Source: Borrelia parkeri
GTDB taxonomy: Bacteria; Spirochaetota; Spirochaetia; Borreliales; Borreliaceae
Assembly (NCBI RefSeq): GCF_023035815.1
Contig: NZ_CP073172.1
Location: forward strand, 1-33,571
Direction: 5' to 3'
Length of the DNA stretch: 33,571 nt
The first letter of the stretch is position 1. Each line of letters opens with the position of its first letter. The position numbers and the translations under genes were made by a program. Below, piece by piece: positions 1-9,316 of the stretch. The notes beneath the pieces were generated by a model that made no database searches, had not been told where the DNA came from, and saw only the letters and a program-made list of their open reading frames with translations.

Positions 1-25
1 ATTATAATTTGTTAATAGTATAGAA
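1..25. other. Left hairpin telomere (candidate)
   Basis: The first bases contain TATAAT at 3-8 followed by TTAATAGTATAG at 12-23. This matches the arrangement of Borrelia telomeres, with a TATAAT box near the hairpin axis and a TAGTATA box inside it. TAGTATA lies at bases 16-22, the same distance from the end as in the reverse complement of the right end. The inference is that this is a covalently closed plasmid end processed by ResT, and that the window starts at or within a base or two of the hairpin axis. Confidence 0.8.
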
Positions 26-40
26 TGTTTATCCATTTAT

Positions 41-169
41 ATAACTCATAAGTTTCCACATATAACTCATAAGTTTGCTACTAAAAATTAATAGTTTACA
101 CAAAAAACTCATAAGTTTAATTTACCTTTTTATACAAAATTAATAGTTTGCATAAAAAACTCAATAGTT
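41..169. repeat. Subtelomeric degenerate repeats
   Basis: Short imperfect direct repeats fill the stretch inside the left telomere. AACTCATAAGTTT occurs at about 43-55, 63-75 and 106-118. AAAATTAATAGTTT occurs at 84-97 and 136-149, and a hybrid AAAACTCAATAGTT at 156-169. The TTAATAGT core resembles the telomere box itself, and another TTAATAGTAT lies near 209. They may be remnants of telomere-proximal duplication or rearrangement; no function is evident. Confidence 0.6.
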
Positions 170-233
170 GCTTTAAAAAAATATATAGTTACCTCCCTCT
201 TTGCTAGATTAATAGTATTATATTTATATATAT

Positions 234-995
234 ATGTTCTCTCTAAAAAATTTATTTACTAATAATATACCTTATATCCCTATTCATAAAATTAATCCTG
301 ATGAATTTATTCTCATTAGTAATTATCTTATTCTCTCTTCTAGCACTATTCACAATTTACTCGGCATTATTATGGCTTCCGGCATACCTTTAACACATCT
401 AAAAGATCCTTTTATCAAAATATTTTATACTTTTAATAACAATATTATTACTTATACATTAAGTAATGGTCTACAGTTTCAACAATATTCTTTACTCGAA
501 CCCAATGTTATTGCTACTTCCATTATTAAAAATTTAAATAAAAATATTTTATCTTCTATTCATGCATACAAAATTAACTACATCGCTAAAAATATATTCA
601 ACTTCTCTATCACTACAAAACATATAATTTCTATCTACTCTTTGATTGCTAAGTCTAAAATTACCTTCAATAATATCTATTACAATAATACTCATCTCAA
701 TATCCTATTAGATAATCAACCTTGTATACTAGACTTATACGAAAAAATAAACTATATTAAGTCTTTTAACAGACTAAAACTTAATAAAAATAACCTAGAT
801 CTATTTAAAAACCATACTAATAAAACTCTCTCTACTATTGCTTCTCTGGTTGAATCTTTCTTCCTTGATCAAACATCAAACAAAAACCTACATACCCTCA
901 AATCTTATATTAATCTACACCTCAAACAACTTGGTATACCTTATAAATCTACTAATAGATTGCAAAAACTACTATTATCTCATATATTTTTGTAA
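234..995 (+). CDS. Unrecognised subtelomeric protein
   Basis: A 253-residue open frame that I cannot assign to a family. It is rich in Asn, Ile, Leu and Lys, poor in Glu and Gly, and has no signal peptide, clear membrane helix or known motif. The frame is long for DNA this AT-rich and has no competing frame on the other strand, which favours a real gene. No Shine-Dalgarno sequence is seen before the ATG at 234; the upstream stretch is an AT alternation, so the start is uncertain. It reads inward from the left telomere. The coding strand is strikingly poor in G. It could be a subtelomeric plasmid family member or a decaying gene. Confidence 0.45.
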   Translation: MFSLKNLFTNNIPYIPIHKINPDEFILISNYLILSSSTIHNLLGIIMASGIPLTHLKDPFIKIFYTFNNNIITYTLSNGLQFQQYSLLEPNVIATSIIKNLNKNILSSIHAYKINYIAKNIFNFSITTKHIISIYSLIAKSKITFNNIYYNNTHLNILLDNQPCILDLYEKINYIKSFNRLKLNKNNLDLFKNHTNKTLSTIASLVESFFLDQTSNKNLHTLKSYINLHLKQLGIPYKSTNRLQKLLLSHIFL

Positions 996-1178
996 TTATA
1001 CATTGTACATTTTTGTGACATCTCTTTAAAAAAAATACATAAAAGAAAATAAATTTGTTCACTCAGCAGCAACTATGTACAAATTGATAATAATATATTG
1101 CTTGTACTATTGTAATGAAAACCTAAAAAAATTTTTTTCGACCCCCTAGCTTAATATCAATTAGTAAAAACTAACTTC

Positions 1179-1236
1179 ATACTCAGTATCACTAAAGATA
1201 CTGAGTATTTAGATAAAAAAGCAGGAATTCCTGCTT
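1179..1236 (-). terminator. Two hairpins after the left vlp fragment
   Basis: A perfect 12-bp stem (1179-1190 with 1197-1208, six-base loop) is followed by an 18-bp perfect palindrome AAGCAGGAATTCCTGCTT (1219-1236). Both lie just downstream of the stop of the minus-strand vlp fragment at 1271, so they probably form its transcription terminator, inherited from the original vlp locus. Confidence 0.6.
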
Positions 1237-1270
1237 GTAAAAACTTATTCCAATGAATAACCACACTATA

Positions 1271-1897
1271 TTAATTTGTAGGTTTTACTACACTACTGGA
1301 ATCTTCTTTTATGCAATCATCAACATCTTTTAAACATTTATCAACTGTTCTTCTTACAATAGATACTATCTCATTTACAGTTTTACCAACTACTCCTATT
1401 AATACTGCATTCACTGCTTGTCCTGGTGCATGAGTAGCAACAGTTGCTAATTTACCATCCTTTGCCATTGCTCTCAATGCTAAACCTGCTGCTATTGCTG
1501 ATGCATTTGTTTTAATATCATCATGAGCATTTGTATCATCTTTAGTAGCAACTGCAATGTCATAAGCATTTTTTGCTGCACTAATATTACCTGCTTGCTT
1601 ACTTGTATCCTTAGCTGCTTCAATTGCTGCTAATATATCTGCACCACTAGCTGCAATTACTGCTTTCCTGGCTCCACTTAGTGACTTAGCATCAACATTA
1701 CCAGTATCACCAAATAGCTTTCCAAATTCTTTAGAATCAGCAATCGCCTTATTAGCATTTCCTTTTGGCTCAGTATCAGCATCCTTTGCTGCCTCATAGA
1801 TCATACTAATCCCTTCAACAAGACCCTTAACGCTTGCTGCATCTGCTTTCTCTGCATCCTCAGTATCACCAACATTACCAATTTTACCACCAGCATT
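1271..1897 (-). pseudogene. vlp: 5'-truncated vlp (variable large protein) fragment
   Basis: The C-terminal part (about 208 codons) of a variable large protein, the relapsing-fever surface lipoprotein used for antigenic variation. Typical Vlp features are visible: an Ala/Lys/Asp-rich body, a GKLFG segment, AAGLALRAMAKDGK, and a C-terminal segment ending in an NEIVSIVRRTVD-type helix. The frame reads upstream of the first ATG (1804) through NAGGKIGNVGD to about 1897, where an in-frame TAA (1904-1906) interrupts it. Signal peptide, lipobox and promoter are missing, so this is a silent or dead cassette. It lies on the opposite strand and at the opposite plasmid end from the main vlp cluster. It could still donate sequence by gene conversion. 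Confidence 0.8.
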
Positions 1898-1906
1898 AAA
1901 ATCTTA

Positions 1907-2086
1907 CATATTTACTAAAAACAACAATTTATTATCCCAGTCAATAGCAATAAAAATTCTAATCCCATATAACAAAAAATTATTACAGAAGTTGCAGCTA
2001 CAAGAACAAACTATCAAAAGAAAGATGAACTTAACAAACACTCTCCTCTTTCCCTTAATACTAGAAATACTATAAAACCTTAGCAT
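1907..2086 (-). other. Possible lipoprotein leader remnant
   Basis: A short open stretch containing basic residues (KGKRR), a hydrophobic run (VKFIFLLIV) and a Cys-rich CSCSC segment, resembling a borrelial lipoprotein signal peptide. It is in the same frame as the vlp fragment downstream and is separated from it by one TAA at 1904-1906. It may be a relic leader joined to the vlp fragment. Chance remains possible, since frame agreement alone has a one-in-three probability. Confidence 0.2.
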
Positions 2087-2108
2087 TCTTAAACATAATC
2101 AAATTATA

Positions 2109-3566
2109 TCATTTGTTATTTTCCAAAACATCATGTGTATGGGATTCTCTTAAAGAAGCAGAGCTTATTTTTACAAATCTAGCGTTTGTCTTTAATTCTA
2201 ATATTGTTCCCACTCCCAAGTAACCCATTCCAGACATTAGACCTCCCTTTAATTGAAATATAATGTCTTTTAATTTTCCAACATAAGGAACCATTCCTTC
2301 AATGCCTTCAGGGATCAATTTACCAGGGGATTCTTTATTTTCAAATTGGAAATATCTTGATTTGGAACCCCTAGCCATAGCAGAAAGAGAGCCCATACCG
2401 ACATAAACTTTAAATTTTTTTCCATTATAAATTATTTCCTCTGAGGGGGATTCATGAGCACCAGCAAAAAGATTGCCTATCATCACACTATCAGCTCCAG
2501 CTGCAATTGCTTTAACTATATCTCCTGAAAATCTAATTCCACCATCCGCTATAATACAAGTATTTGTATGTTTACAAGCTTCAAAAACATCATGAATTGC
2601 AGTTAACTGAGGTACTCCAACTCCTGCAACTATTCTTGTTGTACATATACTTCCTGGACCTATTCCAACCTTCAAACAGTCTGCTCCTGCATCAATTAAA
2701 TCAAGGGCTGCTTCCTTAGTTACTATATTACCTGCAATAACATCCAAATTTGGGTATTTATTTTTAATTTTACTTACAAGCTCAATTACTCTCGTAGAAT
2801 GTCCATGTGCAGAATCAATAGCAATTACATCAACATCCGCTTTGACTAATTCTTCAACACGCTCTAAAGTATCAACATCAATAGAAACAGCTGCTCCTAC
2901 TCTTAGCCTATTTTTCACATCTTTGCATGCATTAGGAAAATACTCTTGATGCTCCACATGATCTATGTCTTTACAGGTTATTAATCCTCTTAAATTGTTT
3001 GACTCATCAACAATAAGTAGCTTTTCTATCTTATGTCTAAATAATATTTCTTTCGCTTCTGTTAACGTTATATCTTCTTTTGCTGTAATTAATTTTTTTG
3101 TCATTGCATTTATTACAGGAACATTATTATCCGTAATATATTTAATGTCTCTATTAGTTACTAGACCTAATATTTTACCTGTTTTATCTGTAACAGGCAA
3201 TGCAGAGATCTTATGTTTTGCAATTAATATCTTAGCTTCCTGTACATTTGCATTCTCATCAATAGTGATAGGATTTTTTATAATTCCGGTTCGGTGATAA
3301 ACCTTTACTATTTCTACTTCTTTCCTTTGAGCTTCAATGGTAAGATTTTTATGTATAATTCCTATTCCACCCTCTTTAGCCATAGCTATTGCCATTCGGC
3401 TTTCTGTAACTGTATCCATGGCGGAGCTTAAAAAAGGTATATTTAAAGATATATTCTTTGTCAACTTTGTCTTTAAATCAACATCACTGGGCAATACAGA
3501 TGATTTTCTAGGAATTAAAGAAACATCATCAAAAGTCAAAGCTTCTTTTACTATTTTTTCTATCAA
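2109..3566 (-). CDS. guaB: Inosine-5'-monophosphate dehydrogenase
   Basis: Catalyses NAD-dependent oxidation of IMP to XMP, the committed step of guanine nucleotide synthesis. The protein has 485 residues. An N-terminal barrel segment ([22 protein letters not shown]) leads into a complete Bateman domain with two CBS motifs at about residues 95-205. The catalytic loop GPGSICTTR carries the active-site Cys, and is followed by ADGGIR and a flap region with MGSLSAM. Start TTG at 3566 is chosen for the AAGGAGA site a few bases upstream. It lies 19 bp downstream of guaA, so the two form an operon. From memory, B. burgdorferi GuaB is about 404 residues and lacks the CBS domain, so this copy differs in keeping it. 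Confidence 0.97.
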   Translation of the reverse strand: MIEKIVKEALTFDDVSLIPRKSSVLPSDVDLKTKLTKNISLNIPFLSSAMDTVTESRMAIAMAKEGGIGIIHKNLTIEAQRKEVEIVKVYHRTGIIKNPITIDENANVQEAKILIAKHKISALPVTDKTGKILGLVTNRDIKYITDNNVPVINAMTKKLITAKEDITLTEAKEILFRHKIEKLLIVDESNNLRGLITCKDIDHVEHQEYFPNACKDVKNRLRVGAAVSIDVDTLERVEELVKADVDVIAIDSAHGHSTRVIELVSKIKNKYPNLDVIAGNIVTKEAALDLIDAGADCLKVGIGPGSICTTRIVAGVGVPQLTAIHDVFEACKHTNTCIIADGGIRFSGDIVKAIAAGADSVMIGNLFAGAHESPSEEIIYNGKKFKVYVGMGSLSAMARGSKSRYFQFENKESPGKLIPEGIEGMVPYVGKLKDIIFQLKGGLMSGMGYLGVGTILELKTNARFVKISSASLRESHTHDVLENNK

Positions 3567-3585
3567 TCAGTTCTCCTTATTTTTA

Positions 3586-5124
3586 TTATTCCCATTCTAT
3601 TGTTGCTGGGGGCTTAGAAGAAATATCATAACAAACTCTATTTATACCTCTGACCTCATTAATTATTCTTGAAGAAACTTTTCTTAAAAAATCATAAGGT
3701 AATTCAACCCAATTAGCAGTCATAAAGTCTAAAGTATTAACACATCGAATAACAGCTGTATATTCATATGTTCTGTTATCCCCCATCACTCCAACAGATT
3801 TTACAGGCAATAAAACTACAAATGCTTGTCTTATCTTATAATATAAATTATTTGCCAAAAGCTCTTCTATTAAAATACTATCAGCTCCCTGAAGAATATT
3901 AATTTTTTCTTGAGTGATCTTGCCAATTATTCTTATTGCCAATCCTGGACCTGGGAAGGGATGTCTATAAAGAGCATTCTCTTTAATCCCTAATTGAATC
4001 CCTAATTGGATTACTTCATCTTTAAAAAGCTCCCTTAACGGTTCTAAAAGTTTTAATCTAATTTTTTCTGGAAGGCCCCCTACATTATGATGTGATTTGA
4101 TATGTGATGAAAAAACATTATTTCTCGATTCAGACTCAATTACATCTGAATAAATCGTTCCTTGTGCCAAAAATTCTACATCTTTGTCTTCTAAAGCAAC
4201 CTTTTCAAAAATCTCTACAAATGTTCTTCCTATAATTTTTCTTTTCTCTTCAGGTTCATCTATATTTTCTAAATTCTTCAAAAATATTGAAGAAGAATTA
4301 ACATATTTTATGTTTAAATTGTACCGTCTACCAAGTTCTAATATCTCCTTAACTTCATTTTTGCGTAACAAGCCAGTATCGATAAAAACACAGATTAAAT
4401 TACTTTTTATTGCATTATTAATAAGTAATGCACATACTAAAGAATCTGTTCCACCAGAAAGTCCCAAAATTACTCTCTTATCACCTACTTGAAGTCTTAT
4501 TTTTTCCACAAAATCATCTATGCTACTACTTAAACTCCAGTTCACCTGAGCTTGGCAAATTTTAAAAACAAAATTTTTAAGTATTTGATTACCAACCTCT
4601 GAACAAGTTACCTCTGGGTGAAATTGTAATCCATAAATTTTTTGCTCTTCATTAAATACAGAAGCAATACAAGTTTCAGTATAAGCTATTTGTTTGAAAT
4701 TGCTTGGAACTTTTTCAATATTGTCTCCATGACTCATCATTACTTTTAACTTATTGGAAAGACCAAAAAATAAATTAGATTGATCATCTTCGATAAATAG
4801 CTCAGTATTACCAAATTCTTGCTTATCGCATTTAGAAATTACGCCCCCAAACAATTTAATGATTAGCTGCATTCCATAACATATTCCTAAAATCGGTACA
4901 CCTAAGCTAAAAATATCAATATCCACAGTAGGAGCTTCGTCGAGATAAACAGAAGCAGGCCCTCCGCTTAAAATTATCCCCACAGGATACATATCTTTAA
5001 TCTCTTCTGCAGAAATAGAATATGCAATGACTATTGTATAAACACCCATCTCTCTAATTTTTCTTGCAATCAATTGACTATACTGAGAGCCAAAATCTAA
5101 TACAATCACCACATTATTATTCAC
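3586..5124 (-). CDS. guaA: GMP synthase (glutamine-hydrolysing)
   Basis: Converts XMP to GMP using glutamine and ATP in the cytoplasm. An N-terminal class I glutamine amidotransferase domain shows VLDFGSQYSQLIARKIRE, the nucleophile motif GICYGMQ and the catalytic QFHPEV. The ATP pyrophosphatase domain has the P-loop LGLSGGTDS, and the C-terminal dimerisation domain includes RHPFPGPGLAIR and ends in KPPATIEWE. The frame stays open to 5169, but the GTG at 5124 has AAGGA seven bases upstream and gives 512 residues, close to the usual family length, so that start is preferred. First gene of a guaA-guaB operon. Confidence 0.97.
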   Translation of the reverse strand: MNNNVVIVLDFGSQYSQLIARKIREMGVYTIVIAYSISAEEIKDMYPVGIILSGGPASVYLDEAPTVDIDIFSLGVPILGICYGMQLIIKLFGGVISKCDKQEFGNTELFIEDDQSNLFFGLSNKLKVMMSHGDNIEKVPSNFKQIAYTETCIASVFNEEQKIYGLQFHPEVTCSEVGNQILKNFVFKICQAQVNWSLSSSIDDFVEKIRLQVGDKRVILGLSGGTDSLVCALLINNAIKSNLICVFIDTGLLRKNEVKEILELGRRYNLNIKYVNSSSIFLKNLENIDEPEEKRKIIGRTFVEIFEKVALEDKDVEFLAQGTIYSDVIESESRNNVFSSHIKSHHNVGGLPEKIRLKLLEPLRELFKDEVIQLGIQLGIKENALYRHPFPGPGLAIRIIGKITQEKINILQGADSILIEELLANNLYYKIRQAFVVLLPVKSVGVMGDNRTYEYTAVIRCVNTLDFMTANWVELPYDFLRKVSSRIINEVRGINRVCYDISSKPPATIEWE

Positions 5125-5237
5125 TATAAATTCCTTAAAAAGGATAATCTTATCAACTTTAACAATCAAAACAACTGATTATGCAACGTGTTAACAAGAC
5201 AAGACAAAATTTATACCTACAATCCTTAAACAAGGAC

Positions 5238-5257
5238 AGGCAAGAACTCACTTGCCT
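5238..5257. terminator. Hairpin between mtnN and guaA
   Basis: A 7-bp perfect stem, AGGCAAG with CTTGCCT around a six-base loop. It sits downstream of mtnN and upstream of guaA, both on the minus strand, so it could end mtnN transcription or lie in the guaA leader. It is not followed by a clear T run on either strand. I see nothing else assignable between 5125 and 5412. Confidence 0.35.
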
Positions 5258-5412
5258 TATCAATCTATTACCCAAATATACAAGTTAATAAGCTCATTAA
5301 CTATTAATTTGTATAAGATATTTTATACTAACATCCTGTTATAAACAACTCTATGTTAACTAACTTAGAAATTCAAACTACCACTATTCATAAACACCAA
5401 AGAACCTAATAA

Positions 5413-6216
5413 TTAGAGTAATTGCAAGATCTCCTGTACCATTTTAGCTGCATTCACTGCTGCCAACTTAAGAAATTCCTTGTATTCAACTTCATTGCCC
5501 TCATTGTTTACAATATCAGATATAGATTTAACAACTATAAAAGGAACATTAAAGACATGAGCAACATGTCCCAATGCCGCACCCTCCATATCTACAGCTA
5601 TAACATCTTCAAAGTTTGACACAATCTTTGTCAAATAAACTGGCTCAATAAATTGATCTCCTGTTAGTATTAATCCTGAATATCCATTAACACCTTTAAG
5701 ATTTGCTTTAATAGCTTTTAAAGCCTTTTCAATCAAATTTCTATCACTACTAAATTTCTGAGGTAATTCTGGAACCTGTCCAATTTTATGTCCAAATTTA
5801 ACCAAATCAAAGTCATGATAAGCCACCTCTGAAGATACCACTATGTCTCCCACCTTAAGATTACTTACCTTAGGGTTAACAACCCCACCAGCAACCCCAC
5901 AATTAATTATATGACTTATATTATATTTTGACAAAAGATAACTAGTCCATAAACTTGTATTTACCTTTCCAATACCCACAACAGCAGAAATAACATTGCG
6001 ATTAGATATCTTGCCTTTAACAATTTTTTTATTAAACCCATAATACTTCAATACTATCTCTTCTTTACGAGACATAAGCTTATTCAGCTCAGAAGCTTCA
6101 GAATCCATAGCAAACACTACTAAAATATTGCTATTTTTATTAGAAATAGCATATCCATTGAAACAAACTAATAAAAAAATTAATAATTTAAACACCAAAT
6201 ATTTATGATTACACAT
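5413..6216 (-). CDS. mtnN: Exported MTA/SAH nucleosidase
   Basis: 5'-methylthioadenosine/S-adenosylhomocysteine nucleosidase, which hydrolyses both nucleosides to adenine plus the thioribose. The 267-residue protein begins with a signal peptide (hydrophobic LVFKLLIFLLVCF, probable cleavage after GYA). The mature enzyme follows with VVFAMDSEASEL (acid/base Glu), GVAGG, VDMEGAALGHVA (ribose-binding Met-Glu) and the SDI motif holding the catalytic Asp. Most bacterial MtnN are cytosolic; an exported form recalls the borrelial Bgp and Pfs-2 proteins, Bgp being known as a glycosaminoglycan-binding surface protein. It is divergent from adeC: adenine released here would be the substrate of adenine deaminase, so the pair looks like a salvage route. 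Confidence 0.93.
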   Translation of the reverse strand: MCNHKYLVFKLLIFLLVCFNGYAISNKNSNILVVFAMDSEASELNKLMSRKEEIVLKYYGFNKKIVKGKISNRNVISAVVGIGKVNTSLWTSYLLSKYNISHIINCGVAGGVVNPKVSNLKVGDIVVSSEVAYHDFDLVKFGHKIGQVPELPQKFSSDRNLIEKALKAIKANLKGVNGYSGLILTGDQFIEPVYLTKIVSNFEDVIAVDMEGAALGHVAHVFNVPFIVVKSISDIVNNEGNEVEYKEFLKLAAVNAAKMVQEILQLL

Positions 6217-6500
6217 AAGTGCAAAAAGCCTCCATTGCTTAACAAAAATTGATAATAAATGTAATACTTAACACTATTTCCTAAATTTTCAATCAAAATC
6301 TTACCTTTTTTAAAAAATTGACTTTAATATAAGAATTACATCAAATACAATGGAAATCAACAAAGGAACTACAAACCTTATATTCTAGAAAGATATAAAC
6401 TAAATATATCGGTATTAAAATTTTTTGAATTTACATATATTGATATAGCAAATATTGCAGTAACATATTATAAAAAAAGAACTATCTTAAAGGAAAAATA

Positions 6501-8147
6501 ATGAATTTATTACTAATTAAAGCAAATTATATCGATATTTTGAATAAAGAAATTTACCCTTCTAATATAACAATAAAAAATGGTACCATTTTCAACATAG
6601 AAAGAACTAATGAATCTTTAAAAGACTATGTATTACCAGGATTTATTGATTCTCACATACATATAGAAAGTTCCTTACTTATTCCATCACATTTTGCTCA
6701 TTTAGTAGTTCAACATGGAACCGTATCTACAATAAGTGATCCCCATGAAATAGCAAATGTCAATGGTATTGATGGTATTAATTTCATGATAAACAACTCT
6801 AATAAAATTGATTTCAAAATTTTTTTTGGTGCACCCTCTTGTGTTCCAGCTTTGCCTTTAGAAATTGAAACCTCCGGTCACGTCTTGGATGATAAAGATG
6901 TAGATAAACTACTGGAACTAGATAATATCTATTATCTAGCTGAGATGATGAATTGCCCTGGTGTAATCAATAGACACCCTAAAGTAATGAATAAAATTCA
7001 TTCTGCTTTAAAGCGTAACAAAGTTGTCGACGGACATGCACCCGGTTTATCACCGGAATCAGTTTTAAAGTACGCATCCGCAGGAATTAGTACCGATCAT
7101 GAATGTTCAACAATAGAAGATGCACGATATAAGTTGTCTTTAGGCATGAAAATCTTAATTAGAGAAGGCAGTGCGGCTAAAAATTTTGAAGCTTTGCACC
7201 CTCTAATTAGTGAATGTTCAGGAAAATACCGAGATCATTTAATGTTTTGTTGTGATGACGCACATCCTGATATCTTGCTTAAAGGGCATATAAACTTAAT
7301 GGTTGCACGTGCCATAAAATATGGTCATGATTTTTTCGATGTTTTAAGAATCGCTTGTATTAACCCTGTTATGCACTATAAAATCCCAGTTGGATTACTA
7401 CGAGTTGGGGATCCTGCTGATTTTATTATTACTAAAGATCTAAAAACATTTAAAGTAGACAAAACTTACATAAATGGTAAATTGGTATTTAGTGATGGTA
7501 AATCATATATCCCACTACTAAATGAAAATCCTATCAATAATTTCAATTGCAGCAAAAAGTCAATTGAAGACTTTAAATTTTTTACACAAAGTAAAACTAT
7601 ACCAACAATTAATTGCATTAATAATCAAATTATCACTAATAAAACCATGACTGACAATAACCTATTAGCACCAAACTTTGAATCAAATATCAGCAAAGAC
7701 ATTTTAAAAATAGCAGTAATAAATCGATACAATAACCACAACAAAATATCGATAGGTTTTATAAAAAATTTTGGACTCAAGAATGGAGCTATTGGAAGCA
7801 CAGTTGCTCACGACTCTCACAATATCATAGTTCTTGGTACTAGTGATGAATATTTATGTAAAGCAGCAAATCTTATTATTGAGAATAAAGGGGGTTTATG
7901 TGCTTTAAATAACCAAGATACCTTAATATTAAAACTGCCAATTGCTGGTTTGATGAGCATTAGCCCACCCAAAGAAGTTGCTTTAAAATATATTCAACTA
8001 AATAATTTTTGTAGGAATGTTTTAGGTTCTAATTTAGATTCTCCCTTAATGACATTATCTTTCATGTCATTAACGGTAATTCCTCACTTAAAAATAAATG
8101 ACAAAGGACTGTTTGATGTTGACTCTTTTTCATTTTTAAATTTCTAG
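6501..8147 (+). CDS. adeC: Adenine deaminase
   Basis: Deaminates adenine to hypoxanthine, feeding the purine pool. 548 residues, the normal length for the bacterial AdeC amidohydrolase family. Metal-binding motifs are visible: PGFIDSHIHIESS near residue 45, HGTVSTISDPHE, DGHAPGLS near 178, STDHECS, and FCCDDAHPD near 250. The C-terminal domain includes NNQDTLILKLPIAGLMS. AAAGGA lies about seven bases before the ATG. It is divergent from mtnN across a 284-bp AT-rich region that must hold both promoters. In B. burgdorferi adeC is on lp36, so its place beside guaA here is notable. Confidence 0.96.
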   Translation: MNLLLIKANYIDILNKEIYPSNITIKNGTIFNIERTNESLKDYVLPGFIDSHIHIESSLLIPSHFAHLVVQHGTVSTISDPHEIANVNGIDGINFMINNSNKIDFKIFFGAPSCVPALPLEIETSGHVLDDKDVDKLLELDNIYYLAEMMNCPGVINRHPKVMNKIHSALKRNKVVDGHAPGLSPESVLKYASAGISTDHECSTIEDARYKLSLGMKILIREGSAAKNFEALHPLISECSGKYRDHLMFCCDDAHPDILLKGHINLMVARAIKYGHDFFDVLRIACINPVMHYKIPVGLLRVGDPADFIITKDLKTFKVDKTYINGKLVFSDGKSYIPLLNENPINNFNCSKKSIEDFKFFTQSKTIPTINCINNQIITNKTMTDNNLLAPNFESNISKDILKIAVINRYNNHNKISIGFIKNFGLKNGAIGSTVAHDSHNIIVLGTSDEYLCKAANLIIENKGGLCALNNQDTLILKLPIAGLMSISPPKEVALKYIQLNNFCRNVLGSNLDSPLMTLSFMSLTVIPHLKINDKGLFDVDSFSFLNF

Positions 8148-8434
8148 ACGAAACAAACAAAAAAACAATACTCTAAAACAGGAAAAGACTGTTATGAGAT
8201 CTAATAATCTCTACTTCTATAATATTAAGTTACCTAAATTGACAATTAGATCACCAATTTATGGTGAAATTATTGCATAAGCAATATTTATAGAATCACT
8301 GCAAATATTAGTAAATAATAAAGAATCAAAAGCAACAACAAAAAAATAAGTGAGACATGCAATTTCTACATCAATTTTTGCAAAATAATTTTATAAATTC
8401 AACAAAAATCTATTATTCTCAGTCTCAACAAACA

Positions 8435-9259
8435 TTAAGACACCAATTCCAAAATCGCAGCAACCAACATTCCAACTTTTTCCATTTGTCCTACTAAAGA
8501 CTTAAATCGTTGATTCATGAAATGATTAAAATCCTCTAACATAAACTCTGTGTCTTCAAAATACCTATTAAAAAAACCAATAATTTCATCTACTCCAGTA
8601 TTCCACGTCTTCTTTAGAGACAGAATCCATTCAAGCTTTGATTTAATATCATATAAATCTCTAATAGACATATCCAACAATATATCTCTTTTAAGATTCA
8701 TATTTTCAATTAAATATTCAAGCTTGAACTGATATTCACAAGATACCACACTAAAAATGCAGTTTAAGAGATCAACAACCCCACTAAGGTTTATTTTAGC
8801 AAAACATGCCCTTAATTCTTCAAATTTATGCTCATCATAATCAAGTGATAAATAAAATCTTCTTCTATACATTCTGGTGCATTCTGAATTAGAACACAAT
8901 AAAACAAATTCCTTTTCTCTACAGAGAATGTAACTAAAAGGTAAACCATAAAAATCATGAGGTTCACTCATGATTTTTAATTCAGAATATTTTATCTTGT
9001 CAATTTCTCTAGATATCAAATCAATTATTTCTAATCGCAAATTAAAGACTGTTTCATCTGAAGAAGTTTTTTTCTTCACTTTTACCTTAACAGTATTTTT
9101 AATAAGATTACTATTTTTAGTTTTTTTAACTCCAATGCTCTTTGAAACAAACTTCCCAAATCCATTATCTATGCCAGACTTACCTTTACCATGGCCCTTA
9201 ACATCACAAGCTATAAGTACAAACCCTACAATTGACAAGACAAACAAATATTCCTTCAT
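8435..9259 (-). CDS. PFam54-like surface lipoprotein
   Basis: A 274-residue predicted lipoprotein. The start is the ATG at 9259, preceded by AAGGGG, rather than upstream codons in the same frame. The signal peptide KEYLFVLSIVGFVLIAC ends in a lipobox Cys, followed by a Gly/Lys-rich tether. The body is mostly helical, with RRRFYLSLDYDEHKFEEL at about residues 145-162. That resembles the RR-x-x-Y-S-S-L-x-Y-D motif of the B. burgdorferi lp54 paralogous family 54 (BBA64/CspA type), whose members bind complement regulators or other host proteins. The family assignment rests on this motif plus helix content and is tentative. Six Cys residues in the mature part are unusual for this family. Confidence 0.6.
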   Translation of the reverse strand: MKEYLFVLSIVGFVLIACDVKGHGKGKSGIDNGFGKFVSKSIGVKKTKNSNLIKNTVKVKVKKKTSSDETVFNLRLEIIDLISREIDKIKYSELKIMSEPHDFYGLPFSYILCREKEFVLLCSNSECTRMYRRRFYLSLDYDEHKFEELRACFAKINLSGVVDLLNCIFSVVSCEYQFKLEYLIENMNLKRDILLDMSIRDLYDIKSKLEWILSLKKTWNTGVDEIIGFFNRYFEDTEFMLEDFNHFMNQRFKSLVGQMEKVGMLVAAILELVS

Positions 9260-9316
9260 AAAAATTCCCCTTGTCATTAAAGTGATGATATTATACCAAA
9301 TATAAATTAATATCAA

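Noticed and set aside
5125..5412. Purine riboswitch in front of guaA
   Set aside because: The leader has only one short hairpin and no recognisable purine-aptamer core or loop-loop motif.
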